Below are positions 38,753-48,206 of a DNA stretch of 64,000 bases, in pieces. The stretch is taken from the NCBI RefSeq assembly GCF_014205335.1, contig NZ_JACHNH010000001.1, positions 2,102,501-2,166,500 of the forward strand. The letters are read 5' to 3'. The position numbers were made by a program, and so were the translations under genes. Source of the DNA: Amorphoplanes digitatis (GTDB taxonomy: Bacteria > Actinomycetota > Actinomycetes > Mycobacteriales > Micromonosporaceae). Positions within the stretch are counted from its first letter, which is position 1; each line of letters begins with the position of its first letter. A model generated the notes under the pieces. It was given only the letters and a program-made list of their open reading frames with translations. It was not told the origin of the DNA and ran no database searches.

Positions 38753-41700
38753 GTGCTGCAGTCGATCACCGCGCTCTACGTGATGGTGTTCGTCTGGACC
38801 CTGGTGACCTACCTGCGGCGCCGGGACCCCCTGCTGCGCGACCTGGTGTGGATCTTCGCCGCGATGTCCATGATCTTCGTCCTGCGTGCCGTCCGGGTGA
38901 CCTACGCCGAACCACCCTGGCAGGTGGTGTCGGTGCTCGTGATCATCATCGCGGGCCAGCCCTTCCTCACGCTGCGACTGGTGAGCCGGCTGCGGCCGGT
39001 GTCGGCCTGGCTCCTCGGCGCCGGTGCAGCCGTCTGGATCGCGGGCGCCGTGCAGATCATCTTCCTGCCGAGCTCGCAGCCGTCCCGGGCCACCTGGGAG
39101 CTCACCGCCCTGGTCTTCGCGTTGGACGCCATCGCGGCGACGCTGCTGGCGCGGGAGGGCCGAAAACGCGGCGGCGCGGCACGGACCCGGCTGTGGTGCG
39201 CCGCCGCGGGCACCCTGGTCCTCGGTGCGGGGCTGTTGCTGGCCGGCACGCAACTTACCGCCGCGGCGGCGATGTGGAGCCTGGTGCTGCTCGCGGCGCT
39301 GATCTACCTGCTCGCCTTCCTGCCGCCGCGCTGGCTGCGCCGCGTCTGGTCGTGGGGAGCGGCGTACTCCGTGATGCGGCAGCTGCTCGCCACCCCGGCC
39401 GACGCGTCCACGCGGCAGATCTGGCGGCGCTACTGCGAGGGCACGCGCCGGGTCATCGGCGCCGACGCCGTGGTGGTGCTCCTGCCCGGCCCGGACGGCG
39501 TCATCGTCCCGGTCAGCGACCCCGAGCTTCCCCTCGGTGAGCGGCGCTACGTCGGCGGCGTCGAGCTGCTGCTGACCAGCAACATCGCCATCGACGCGCT
39601 CGCCGGCTGGACCAACCCTCCCGAGCTGGCGGTGGACCTCGCCCGAGCGAGCGGCACCCGGTTCGTCAGCGCGGCGCCGCTGACGGTGCCCGGCGGGGCG
39701 CTGGTGCTGCTGCACCGCTACCGGACCCTGTTCGCCGACGACGACGTCGACCTCTTCGCGGAGCTGGGCGCCCACGCGGCGGCGCTCGCCGAGCGGGCCG
39801 CCGTGCTCGAGGAGCGCCACCGGCTGGCCGTCATCGTGGAGTCCTCCTCCGACGCGATCATCAGCACGGATCTCGACGGGATGATCACCAGCTGGAACGC
39901 CGGCGCCGAGGAGCTGTACGGATACAGCGTCGCGGCGGCGGTCGGCCAGGAGTTCGCGGGACTGCTGATGCCCGGCCATCGGGAGGCGGGGCGGCGGCTG
40001 CGGGACCGGGTCGCCCGCGGCGAGCGAATCGAGGAGATGGAGGTCGAGCACCGGACCGCGGCGGGCACGCCGGTCGTGGCGTCGCTGACGGCTTCGCTGA
40101 TCAGCGACGCCGCCGGCCATCCGACGGGTTTCGCCTGCATCGCGCGCGACATCAGCGAACGCCGGCGCGCCGAGGCGATGTTCCGGGGTCTGCTGGAGGC
40201 GTCACCGTACGCGATCGTCGGCGTCACCGCCGACGGAAAGATCGTCCTGATCAACGCGCAGGCCGAGCGGCTGTTCGGCTACCACCGTGACGAACTGCTC
40301 GGGCGCGACGTCGACATCCTGGCACCGGAGCGGTTCCGCGCCACCCAACCCGACCAGCGCCGGACCTACTTCGCCGACCCGCAGCCACAGGAGCTGGGCG
40401 TCGACGAGCCCCTGGTGGGTGTCCGCAAGGACGGCAGCGAGTTCCCCGCCGAGGTCAGCCTGTCCGCCATCGAGACGGAAGACGGTGTGATCGTCTCCGC
40501 CGCGGTCCGCGACGTCACGGAACGGATACACGCGCAGGCCGAGCGGGAGCGCCTCGCCGCGCAGGCCGAACGCGACGCCGCCGAGCGCCGCATGCAGCAC
40601 ACCCGCCGGCTGGAGAGCCTCGGCCAGCTCGCCGGCGGGGTGGCGCACGACTTCAACAACATCCTGGCGGTGATCGCCAGCTACACCGAACTGCTCACCG
40701 ACACGCTCGCCGCCCCCGAACCGGATCAGCGGGAGCTGAGCGCGGCCCGCGCCGACCTGGCCCAGATCGCCAGGGCCACCGAGCGCGCCACCCGGCTTAC
40801 CAAGCAGCTTCTGGCGTTCGGCCGGCGCGAGATCACCCAGGCGCAGGTGGTCAGCCTCAACCACGTGGTCGGCGACGTCGAGCAGATGCTGCGGCGCACC
40901 CTCGGCGAGCACATCCACCTCATCACCCACCTCGACCGGGAGCTCTGGCCGGTCTGCGTCGACCCGGGCCAGTTCGAGCAGGTCCTGCTGAACCTCGCGG
41001 TGAACGCGCGGGACGCGATGCCGACCGGCGGCACGCTGTCGATCGACACCGGCAACGCCTGCCTCGACGAGGACGACGTCGCCGACGGCACCGGGCTGGT
41101 ACCCGGCCGGTACGCGCGGGTCCGGATCAGCGACACCGGCACCGGAATGCCCGCCGAGGTGGCCGAGCGGGCCTTCGAGCCGTTCTTCACCACCAAGCCG
41201 CAGGGCGCCGGCACCGGGCTCGGGCTGGCCACCGTCTACGGCATCATCGCGGCGGCCGACGGCCACGTGCGCATCTACTCCGAGAACGGCATCGGCACCA
41301 CGATCACGCTGGTGCTGCCGGCCACCGATGCGGAGGGCGAGGCCGAGGCTCAGGCCGCCGTTGACGCGCCCGCCGCGGAGACCGCCGCACCGCAGGAGAC
41401 GATCCTGCTGGTGGAGGACGAGGCCGCGCTGCGGGAGGCGGCCAGCCGGATCCTCAAGCGCGCCGGCTACCAGGTGCTGGTCGCCGACGGCGGCGCCGGC
41501 GCGCTGCGCATGGCCGAGCAGCACCAGGATCCGATCCACCTGCTGCTCACCGACGTGATCATGCCGAACATGATGGGCAACGAGGTCGCCGCCCGGCTGG
41601 AGGCGCTGCGCCCCGGCATCCCGGTGCTCTACATGTCCGGGTACGCCCAGCCGGTCCTCACCGAGAACGGCACCCTCCCGCCCGGCGTCAGCATCATCGA

Positions 41701-41788
41701 GAAGCCGTTCACGCGCAGCGACCTGCTCGAGCGGGTACACGCCCGGCTACAGGAGGCCGCCGCCGAGGACAGCGCGCGCGGAGTGTGA
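38753..41788 (+). CDS. Hybrid sensor histidine kinase with PAS domains and C-terminal receiver
   Basis: 1011 residues from GTG 38753 (GGGGGA 8 nt upstream); ATG 38723 would add 10. Seven N-terminal transmembrane helices (about 1-230), a GAF-like region (about 270-370), and two PAS domains (about 380-500 and 505-620, with GYSVAAAVGQEF and LFGYHRDELLGRDV) are followed by a HisKA domain with GGVAHDFNNILAV. HATPase_c carries the N box LLNLAVNARDAMP and DTGTGM and GTGLGLATVYG. The C-terminal receiver has VEDE, phospho-Asp in LLLTDVIMPNMMG and Lys in EKPF. Its signal is unknown. It starts a block inserted between the parA pair and scpA. Confidence 0.93.
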   Translation: MLQSITALYVMVFVWTLVTYLRRRDPLLRDLVWIFAAMSMIFVLRAVRVTYAEPPWQVVSVLVIIIAGQPFLTLRLVSRLRPVSAWLLGAGAAVWIAGAVQIIFLPSSQPSRATWELTALVFALDAIAATLLAREGRKRGGAARTRLWCAAAGTLVLGAGLLLAGTQLTAAAAMWSLVLLAALIYLLAFLPPRWLRRVWSWGAAYSVMRQLLATPADASTRQIWRRYCEGTRRVIGADAVVVLLPGPDGVIVPVSDPELPLGERRYVGGVELLLTSNIAIDALAGWTNPPELAVDLARASGTRFVSAAPLTVPGGALVLLHRYRTLFADDDVDLFAELGAHAAALAERAAVLEERHRLAVIVESSSDAIISTDLDGMITSWNAGAEELYGYSVAAAVGQEFAGLLMPGHREAGRRLRDRVARGERIEEMEVEHRTAAGTPVVASLTASLISDAAGHPTGFACIARDISERRRAEAMFRGLLEASPYAIVGVTADGKIVLINAQAERLFGYHRDELLGRDVDILAPERFRATQPDQRRTYFADPQPQELGVDEPLVGVRKDGSEFPAEVSLSAIETEDGVIVSAAVRDVTERIHAQAERERLAAQAERDAAERRMQHTRRLESLGQLAGGVAHDFNNILAVIASYTELLTDTLAAPEPDQRELSAARADLAQIARATERATRLTKQLLAFGRREITQAQVVSLNHVVGDVEQMLRRTLGEHIHLITHLDRELWPVCVDPGQFEQVLLNLAVNARDAMPTGGTLSIDTGNACLDEDDVADGTGLVPGRYARVRISDTGTGMPAEVAERAFEPFFTTKPQGAGTGLGLATVYGIIAAADGHVRIYSENGIGTTITLVLPATDAEGEAEAQAAVDAPAAETAAPQETILLVEDEAALREAASRILKRAGYQVLVADGGAGALRMAEQHQDPIHLLLTDVIMPNMMGNEVAARLEALRPGIPVLYMSGYAQPVLTENGTLPPGVSIIEKPFTRSDLLERVHARLQEAAAEDSARGV

Positions 41789-41848
41789 CGAGTGTCGATG
41801 TGTCATCGCCTGGACATCAACCGGGGTTGAGGCAATACGGTCTGTGCC

Positions 41849-43219
41849 ATGGCCATCATCCGCGGGAACCGGAAGGCGTTCTACCAGCTGCTGGTCAACA
41901 CGCTGCTGGTTTCGGTGATCAACTTTACGGTCTGGTTCGCGATCACCTTCTACGTCTACCTGCAAACCCGCTCGGTCTTCGCCACTGGCGTGGTGTCCGG
42001 AATCTTCCTGGTGAACACGGCGCTCACCGGCATCTGGTTCGGCAGCCTGGTCGACCACCACTCGAAGAAGACGATGATGCAGGTGTCGGCGGCGGCGTCC
42101 CTCCTGCTGTACGCCGCGGCCTTCGTGGTCTATCAGGCCGCACCGCGCGGGTCGTTCACCGACCCGGCGAGCGTCGCCCTGTGGACGCTCATCGTGCTGC
42201 TGATGTTCGGCGTGATCGCCGGCAACATCCGCACGATCGCGCTGCCGACGCTGGTGACGGTGCTGATCAGCGAGGACACCCGGGACCGGGCCAACGGGCT
42301 GGTCGGCACCACCTCCGGCGTGACCTTCCTGCTGACGTCGGTGATCAGCGGCGTGCTCGTGGCGTTCGGCGGAATGTTCTGGGTGCTGGTCCTGGCGCTG
42401 GTGGTGCTCGCCGTGGCGCTGGTGCACCTGGCCTTCGTCACGGTGCCGGAGCGCGCGCACCCGGGTGGCCCGCCCGCCGCGGCGAAACGCACCGTCGACG
42501 TGCGGGGCACCATGCGGGTGATCGCCGCGGTGCCCGGGCTGACCGCCCTGATCCTCTTCTCGGCGTTCAACAACTTCCTGGGCGGCGTGTTCATGGCGCT
42601 CATGGACGCGTACGGGTTGTCGCTGGTCTCGGTGCAGGCGTGGGGCCTGCTCTGGGGCCTGCTGAGCACCGGCTTCATCGTCGGCGGGCTGCTCGTCGCC
42701 CGGACCGGCCTCGGCACGAACCCGGTCCGGCTGCTGCTGCTCGTCAACCTCGTGCTGTGGACCGTCACCATGCTGTTCCCGCTGCGCTCCTCGATCGCCC
42801 CGCTCGCCGTCGGCATGTACGTGTACATGCTGCTCGTGCCGTACGCGGAGGCCGCCGAGCAGACCATCCTCCAGAAGGTCGTGCCGTACGAGCGGCAGGG
42901 CCGGGTCTTCGGCTTCGCGCAGAGCGTCGAGCAGGCCGCCTCGCCGCTGACCGCGTTCCTGATCGCGCCGATCGCCCAGTTCGTGTTCATCCCGTTCATG
43001 ACCGCGGGCGGCGCGGGCGCCCGGGCGATCGGTTCCTGGTTCGGCACCGGCGCCGACCGGGGGCTCGCGCTCGTGTTCGTGCTGACCGGCGTCATCGGCA
43101 TGATCGCCACGGTCCTGGCGCTGCGCAGCGGCCCGTACCGGCGGCTGCGCAACCGATATGCGGCGGGCCCGGCGGCCACCGCCGGCCCGGTCCCGTCGGA
43201 GCCGGACCTGGCGACCTGA
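41849..43219 (+). CDS. MFS transporter
   Basis: 456 residues with about 12 transmembrane segments and the MFS loop 2-3 motif GSLVDHHSKKTMM. It resembles drug/efflux-type MFS proteins in which the C-terminal half is joined by a basic cytoplasmic loop (PPAAAKRTVDVRGT). Substrate unknown. It lies 60 nt after the hybrid kinase on the same strand. Confidence 0.9.
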   Translation: MAIIRGNRKAFYQLLVNTLLVSVINFTVWFAITFYVYLQTRSVFATGVVSGIFLVNTALTGIWFGSLVDHHSKKTMMQVSAAASLLLYAAAFVVYQAAPRGSFTDPASVALWTLIVLLMFGVIAGNIRTIALPTLVTVLISEDTRDRANGLVGTTSGVTFLLTSVISGVLVAFGGMFWVLVLALVVLAVALVHLAFVTVPERAHPGGPPAAAKRTVDVRGTMRVIAAVPGLTALILFSAFNNFLGGVFMALMDAYGLSLVSVQAWGLLWGLLSTGFIVGGLLVARTGLGTNPVRLLLLVNLVLWTVTMLFPLRSSIAPLAVGMYVYMLLVPYAEAAEQTILQKVVPYERQGRVFGFAQSVEQAASPLTAFLIAPIAQFVFIPFMTAGGAGARAIGSWFGTGADRGLALVFVLTGVIGMIATVLALRSGPYRRLRNRYAAGPAATAGPVPSEPDLAT

Positions 43220-43234
43220 CCCTCCTGTCCGCTC

Positions 43235-43240
43235 TATGAT
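43235..43240 (+). promoter_or_regulatory. Possible -10 of the aminotransferase gene
   Basis: TATGAT is found 52 nt upstream of the aminotransferase start, in the 72-nt gap after the MFS gene. No convincing -35 is visible. Confidence 0.35.
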
Positions 43241-43291
43241 CCACTCAGGTGGGTCACGACCGCGGGCCCGCCGTTCAGGGGGCCGTCGCCG

Positions 43292-44197
43292 ATGTTGCAG
43301 AGCTACGACGAGCGCAACGCCGACATCGTGTACTGGGTGAACGGGGTGCTGCGGCACCGCGACGAGCCCGGCGTCTCGCCGTTCGACTCGGCGGTGCAGG
43401 GCGGCGACGCCGTCTGGGAGGGCCTGCGCCTCTACCAGGGCCGGATCTTCGGGCTCACCGAACACCTGGCCCGGCTGCGGCGCTCCGCGGCCGCCCTGAA
43501 CTTCGCGGCCGTGCCCACCGACGCCGAGCTCACCGACGCGATCACGGCCACCCTGCGCGCGAACCGGATGGTCGACGGCGTGCACATCCGGCTCACCCTG
43601 ACCCGCGGCGTGAAGATCACCAGCGGGATGGACCCGCGCCTGAACCAGGCGGGCGCGACGCTGATCGTGCTCGCCGAGTTCAAGGCGCCGGTCTACGACA
43701 CCACCGGGCTGCGGCTGATCACCGCGAGCGTGCGGCGCCCCGGCCCGGACGTGCTCGACCCGAAGATCCACCACGCCAACCTGCTGAATTCGATCCTGGC
43801 GAAGATCGAGGCGAACGTGGCCGGCGCCGACGACGCGCTGATGCTCGACGGGCGCGGCTTCGTCGCCGAGACCAACGCCACCCACCTGTTCGCCGTGATC
43901 GGCGGGACGCTTGTCACCCCGACCACGGCGGCCTGCCCGGAGGGCATCACCCGGCAGACCGTGCTGGAGCTGGCGCGGTCGGCCGCGATCCCGGCCGCGG
44001 TCCGCGACGTGTCACTCGCCGAGATGTACGCCGCCGACGAGGCGTTCTGCACCGGCACGATGGGCGAGATCGCCGCCGTCACGATGATCGACGGCCGGCC
44101 GATCGGCGCCGGGCGGCCCGGCGACCTGACCGCCCGGATCGCCGGCCTCTACCGCGAGCACGCCCGGGCGCACGGCACCCCGGTGGTCACCGGGTAG
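43292..44197 (+). CDS. PLP-dependent aminotransferase class IV
   Basis: 301 residues, fold type IV (branched-chain/D-amino-acid transaminase and aminodeoxychorismate lyase family). The N-terminal part has DSAVQGGDAVWEGLRLYQGRIFGL. The PLP lysine is in PKIHHANLLNSIL. Later landmarks are ADDALMLDGRGFVAETNATHLFAV and CTGTMGEIAAV. Substrate cannot be set from sequence. It is convergent with a sulfotransferase-like gene only 4 bp away. Confidence 0.9.
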   Translation: MLQSYDERNADIVYWVNGVLRHRDEPGVSPFDSAVQGGDAVWEGLRLYQGRIFGLTEHLARLRRSAAALNFAAVPTDAELTDAITATLRANRMVDGVHIRLTLTRGVKITSGMDPRLNQAGATLIVLAEFKAPVYDTTGLRLITASVRRPGPDVLDPKIHHANLLNSILAKIEANVAGADDALMLDGRGFVAETNATHLFAVIGGTLVTPTTAACPEGITRQTVLELARSAAIPAAVRDVSLAEMYAADEAFCTGTMGEIAAVTMIDGRPIGAGRPGDLTARIAGLYREHARAHGTPVVTG

Positions 44198-44201
44198 GGC
44201 G

Positions 44202-44906
44202 TCAGAGCCGGTGCGCGGCCAGCTCCTCGTAGTACGGGGTTGCCGCCTCGACGAGCGGGCGCAGCCGCTGCGGCACCTCGGCCGGCGCCGGGTCGTACGG
44301 CGCGAACCCGGTGGAGGCCCGCACCGACGCGTACCAGTGCGGCGCCCACACGCCGTCGGTGTCGCGCGGCCCGGCCGGCCAGCGCAGCATGGCCGGGTCG
44401 AACTCCAGGCCGAGGGCGGCGCAGAGCCGGCGCAGCACCGCGTCCGGGTCGCGCAGCACGTCGGCGGCGTCGACCACCGGACCGCCGAAGGCGCGGAAGA
44501 TCTCCGCCTGCTGCGGGTAGCCGAGATCGGCGAGCGTCGGCTCGCCGCGCACCCGGGCGTAGGAGGCGACCACGTGCGCCGGATCGCGGATCAGGAACGC
44601 GTGGGTGAGCGCGGGCAGCCAGGACCGGCCCATGCCGGGCAGCAGGTGGTGTGCCATGTGCTTCTGGTAGTACACGGCGGCCCCGGCCGGCGGCGGGCCG
44701 GTCAGCGCCGCGGCCACGTCCTGCCACCGGTTCGGCTGGCTCGCCAGCACCGCGTCGCGGCCGGGGTGGTCGAGGCCGGTCACGGCCAGGTAGTGCGCGT
44801 AGAACGGCTCGTCGGCCACCACGGTGTCCGCGCGGGAGCCGAAGCTGCGCATCATGGCCGTGGAGATGTTGCGCGGCCCGGACCACATCGCCACCCGCGT
44901 CGTCAT
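44202..44906 (-). CDS. Sulfotransferase-like P-loop protein
   Basis: 234 residues. The N-terminal WSGPRNISTAMMRSF has the 5'-phosphosulfate-binding-loop pattern (PRxxST), and AFLIRDPAHVVASYARVRG fits the 3'-phosphate-binding motif. The family is sometimes annotated as sulfotransferase or HAD-like; real substrate unknown. Some plant BCAT-like proteins join such a domain to a class IV aminotransferase, and here the two lie tail to tail, suggesting a shared pathway. Confidence 0.75.
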   Translation of the reverse strand: MTTRVAMWSGPRNISTAMMRSFGSRADTVVADEPFYAHYLAVTGLDHPGRDAVLASQPNRWQDVAAALTGPPPAGAAVYYQKHMAHHLLPGMGRSWLPALTHAFLIRDPAHVVASYARVRGEPTLADLGYPQQAEIFRAFGGPVVDAADVLRDPDAVLRRLCAALGLEFDPAMLRWPAGPRDTDGVWAPHWYASVRASTGFAPYDPAPAEVPQRLRPLVEAATPYYEELAAHRL

Positions 44907-45057
44907 GCCACCAGGATCACACCCCGCCCGCTCCCGGACCCTCCGCCGATGATCTCTTTCGGGTACGGCGTTTCCGCGCCCGCACGGACAGTTACCGCTC
45001 GCCGGTCATTGCGTTGATCTTGGGGGAAGCTGCACTCGAGGTCGCGGGGGTTTGAGC

Positions 45058-46131
45058 ATGAGCCGGGAGCAGCCTGTCGGACCCGTGGACTACCGTCAGC
45101 ACGTGCCCGAACAGCCAGTCCCGTCGCCGCAGCCCGCCGAGCCGGGCACCGCCGACGCCGCGGTGCTGGACACCGCCGCCCCTGACGGCGCCGCCATCGA
45201 CGGCGTCCCGGAGGCCGACACCGGCCGGTTCACCGTGCGGCTGACGAACTTCACCGGGCCGTTCGACCTGCTGCTCCAGCTCATCGGCAAGCACAAGCTC
45301 GACGTGACCGAGATCGCGCTGCACCAGGTCACCGACGACTTCATCGCCTACATCCGGGCCATGGGCGACGACTGGGACCTCGGCGAGACCAGCGAGTTCC
45401 TGCTGGTCGCCGCCACCCTGCTCGACCTGAAGGCCGCGCGGCTGCTGCCGGCGGCCGAGGTCGAGGACGAGGAGGACCTGGCCCTGCTCGAGGCCCGCGA
45501 CCTGCTCTTCTCCCGGCTGCTGCAATACAAGGCCTACAAGGAGGCCGCGGCCGTCATCGCGGACCTGGAGGGCCTCGGCGCGCGGCGCTGGCCGCGCGCG
45601 GTCTCCCTCGAGCCCCGGTACGCGGAGGCGCTGCCGGACCTGGTCCTCGGCGTCGGCGCGGAGCGGCTGCTGAAGCTGGCGCTGCGGCAGTTCCTGCCCA
45701 AGCCGGGCCCGCCCGAGGTGTCGATCGCGCACATCCACCAGGTGCGCGTCAGCGTTCGCGAGCACGCGGCGCTGATCAGCGAACGGCTGCGCCGGGCCGG
45801 CAGCGCGACGTTCGGCCTGCTCATCGCCGACTGCGAGAACACCCTCGAGGTGGTCGCGCGGTTCCTGGCGCTGCTGGAGCTCTACCGCGAGGGCCTCGTC
45901 GAGTTCGAGCAGCCGGTGTCGCTGGAGGAGATGACGGTCCGCTGGGTCGGCGGCGACCTGACCGAGGTCGAGCTCGACATCGACGACTACGAGGGCACCC
46001 CGCCGGAGCCGGACACGGCCGCCGCCGACCCGGACGCCACGGAGCCCGCCCCGACCGACGCAGACGCAGACGACGACGATCCCGGCCCGGAAGCCGAATC
46101 CGCAGATTCAATCGACGAGGAACAGCGATGA
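45058..46131 (+). CDS. scpA: Segregation and condensation protein A (kleisin)
   Basis: 357 residues from ATG 45058 with GGGGG 7 nt upstream; TTG 45052 is an alternative. After a 55-residue Pro/Ala linker, the conserved start FTVRLTNFTGPFDLLLQLIGKHKLDVTEIAL is followed by DDFIAYIRAM and TSEFLLVAATLLDLKAARLLP. The C-terminal winged-helix is followed by an acidic Asp/Glu tail. Kleisin subunit of SMC-ScpAB. The stop overlaps scpB by 4 nt. Confidence 0.95.
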   Translation: MSREQPVGPVDYRQHVPEQPVPSPQPAEPGTADAAVLDTAAPDGAAIDGVPEADTGRFTVRLTNFTGPFDLLLQLIGKHKLDVTEIALHQVTDDFIAYIRAMGDDWDLGETSEFLLVAATLLDLKAARLLPAAEVEDEEDLALLEARDLLFSRLLQYKAYKEAAAVIADLEGLGARRWPRAVSLEPRYAEALPDLVLGVGAERLLKLALRQFLPKPGPPEVSIAHIHQVRVSVREHAALISERLRRAGSATFGLLIADCENTLEVVARFLALLELYREGLVEFEQPVSLEEMTVRWVGGDLTEVELDIDDYEGTPPEPDTAAADPDATEPAPTDADADDDDPGPEAESADSIDEEQR

Positions 46132-47420
46132 CCGACCAGCGACCCGAGTCCCTTGCCGCGCAGGCAGCCTCCTGGGTGCCGCCGTGGGAACGGGCGCCGC
46201 GCCCGCCCGACGAGGAGTACGCGGCGTCGCAGCGGGTCTCCGCGGACGAGGACCACGACGAGCCGCCCACCGAGGCGCCCGCCGAGGCGACTCCGGCGGA
46301 CGACGACGTCGCGTCCGCCGAGCCGGTGCTGTCCGACGACGGCGTGGTCGCGTCCGCGTCGGCGGACGAGGAGCCCGACTTCGAGGGTGCGAACCCGGCC
46401 GAGGGCGGGACCAGGACGCCGGAGGAGTTCCCGGGGGAGCCGGGCGTGGACGCGCCGCAGGAGCTGCCCGGCGAGCCGGAGCCGGAGCCGACCGAGGTCG
46501 GCGGCGGCCCCGAGCTGCCGATGCCCGAGGCGATCGTCGACGCCGTCGAGCACGAGGACGACCCGTCGCCGACGGTCGACGCCCCGACGGCGGATGCCGT
46601 CCTCGAGGCCGCCGCGGACGACGAGGCCGAGATCGACCCGGACCCCGCTGGGTGGGGCCTGGACGGGGTCGCCGAGCCGGCGGTCGCCGTCGCCGCGGTG
46701 CTCTCCGACGCGGAGTCCGCCGACGCCGGTGCCGACGGGGAGCCGGAGGCCCCGGCACGGCCGTCCGAGATCCCGGCACAGGGTCGTCGCCGCAAGGGCG
46801 ACGCTGCTGCTTCTGAGGAGCCGTCGCGCCGTACTGAAAAGGAAGAGGAAGTAACGCCGGAGCCGGTCCCGATGGAGGACGGCGAGTTGCGGGCGGCGCT
46901 TGAGGCCATCCTGCTGGTGGTTGACGAGCCGGTCGCGGAGTTGCAGCTCGCGCAGATCGTGGAGCAGCCGGCCGAGCGTGTCGGCGCGATGCTGGAGGAC
47001 ATCTCGGCGCGCTACACGGCGGCCGGGCACGGGTTCGACCTGCGGCGGGCGGCGGGTGGCTGGCGTCTCTATACCCGGCCGGAATATGCGCCGTATGTGG
47101 AGCGATTTGTACTGGATGGGCAGTCCGTGCGGCTGACGCAGGCCGCCCTGGAGACACTCGCTGTAGTCGCCTATAAGCAGCCTGTAACCAGGTCGCGCAT
47201 CTCGGCCATCCGCGGTGTGAACTGCGACGGCGTCATGCGTACGCTTAACACTCGCGGCCTCATCGAGGAATGCGGCACTGAGGGCGAGACCGGGGCATTC
47301 CTGTACCGCACCACGGCGCTGTTCCTGGAGAAGCTCGGCCTCAACTCGGTCGACCAGCTCCCGCCGCTGGCCCCGTTCCTACCCGACGACGTGGAAGAAG
47401 TGCTCGATGCCTCAGGTTGA
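46128..47420 (+). CDS. scpB: Segregation and condensation protein B with long acidic N-terminus
   Basis: 430 residues. The ScpB core is the last ~190 residues: ELRAALEAILLVVDEPVA, the winged-helix segment AALETLAVVAYKQPVTRSRISAIRGVN, and GETGAFLYRTT. The first ~240 residues are low-complexity Asp/Glu/Pro/Ala, about doubling the normal ScpB length. The core from about 46870 has visibly lower GC than the extension. It overlaps rluB by 14 nt. Confidence 0.93.
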   Translation: MTDQRPESLAAQAASWVPPWERAPRPPDEEYAASQRVSADEDHDEPPTEAPAEATPADDDVASAEPVLSDDGVVASASADEEPDFEGANPAEGGTRTPEEFPGEPGVDAPQELPGEPEPEPTEVGGGPELPMPEAIVDAVEHEDDPSPTVDAPTADAVLEAAADDEAEIDPDPAGWGLDGVAEPAVAVAAVLSDAESADAGADGEPEAPARPSEIPAQGRRRKGDAAASEEPSRRTEKEEEVTPEPVPMEDGELRAALEAILLVVDEPVAELQLAQIVEQPAERVGAMLEDISARYTAAGHGFDLRRAAGGWRLYTRPEYAPYVERFVLDGQSVRLTQAALETLAVVAYKQPVTRSRISAIRGVNCDGVMRTLNTRGLIEECGTEGETGAFLYRTTALFLEKLGLNSVDQLPPLAPFLPDDVEEVLDASG

Positions 47421-48147
47421 ACAGGCTGGCTCCATACGGCTGCAGAAGATCCTCGCCACCGCAGGGGTCGGATCCCGCCGTGCCTGCGAGGACCTGATAT
47501 TCCGCAAGCGCGTGACCGTCAACGGCCGCGTCGCCCAGCTCGGCGACAAGGTCGACCCCGCCACCGCCGAGATCCACGTCGACGGCGCGCGGATCATCAC
47601 CGACACCAAGCTGGTGTACCTGGCGATGAACAAGCCCCGCGGCGTCGTCTCGAGCATGGATGACGAGAAGGGCCGCAACGAGCTCGCGAACTTCCTCGGC
47701 ACCTTCGAGCAGCGGATCTTCCACGTCGGCCGCCTCGACGCCGACAGCGAGGGCCTGCTGCTGCTGACCAACGACGGCGCGCTCGCGCACAAGCTGATGC
47801 ACCCGTCGTACGGAATCGCCAAGACCTACCTGGCCGAGGTCGCCGGCCCGCTGCCGCGCAACGTCGGCCGCCGGCTGCTCGGCGGCGTCGAGCTCGAGGA
47901 CGGCCCCGCCAAAGTCGACACGTTCAAGCTCATCGACGCGGTCGGCAAGACCGCCCAGATCGAGATCACCCTGCACGAGGGCCGCAAGCACATCGTCCGC
48001 CGGATGATGGACGAGGTCGGCCACCCGGTGTCCCGCCTGATCCGCACGGCGGTCGGCCCGATCCGCCTCGGCGACATGCGCCCCGGCGGCTTCCGCCGGC
48101 TCTCGAACGCCGAGGTCGGCGCCCTGTTCAAGGCCGTCGGCGACTGA
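47407..48147 (+). CDS. rluB: 23S rRNA pseudouridine synthase RluB family
   Basis: 246 residues. The N-terminal S4 domain starts IRLQKILATAGVGSRRACEDLI. The catalytic motif is GRLDADSEGLLLLTNDG (Asp nucleophile). The C-terminal EGRKHIVRRMMDEVGHPV is typical of the RsuA/RluB family. Conserved downstream of scpB. Confidence 0.94.
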   Translation: MPQVEQAGSIRLQKILATAGVGSRRACEDLIFRKRVTVNGRVAQLGDKVDPATAEIHVDGARIITDTKLVYLAMNKPRGVVSSMDDEKGRNELANFLGTFEQRIFHVGRLDADSEGLLLLTNDGALAHKLMHPSYGIAKTYLAEVAGPLPRNVGRRLLGGVELEDGPAKVDTFKLIDAVGKTAQIEITLHEGRKHIVRRMMDEVGHPVSRLIRTAVGPIRLGDMRPGGFRRLSNAEVGALFKAVGD

Positions 48148-48206
48148 GCTTCGCACGCCGGGCACAATAGGTTGTTGATTCGTCGGTCTTCATGGAGGTA
48201 ACGGTG

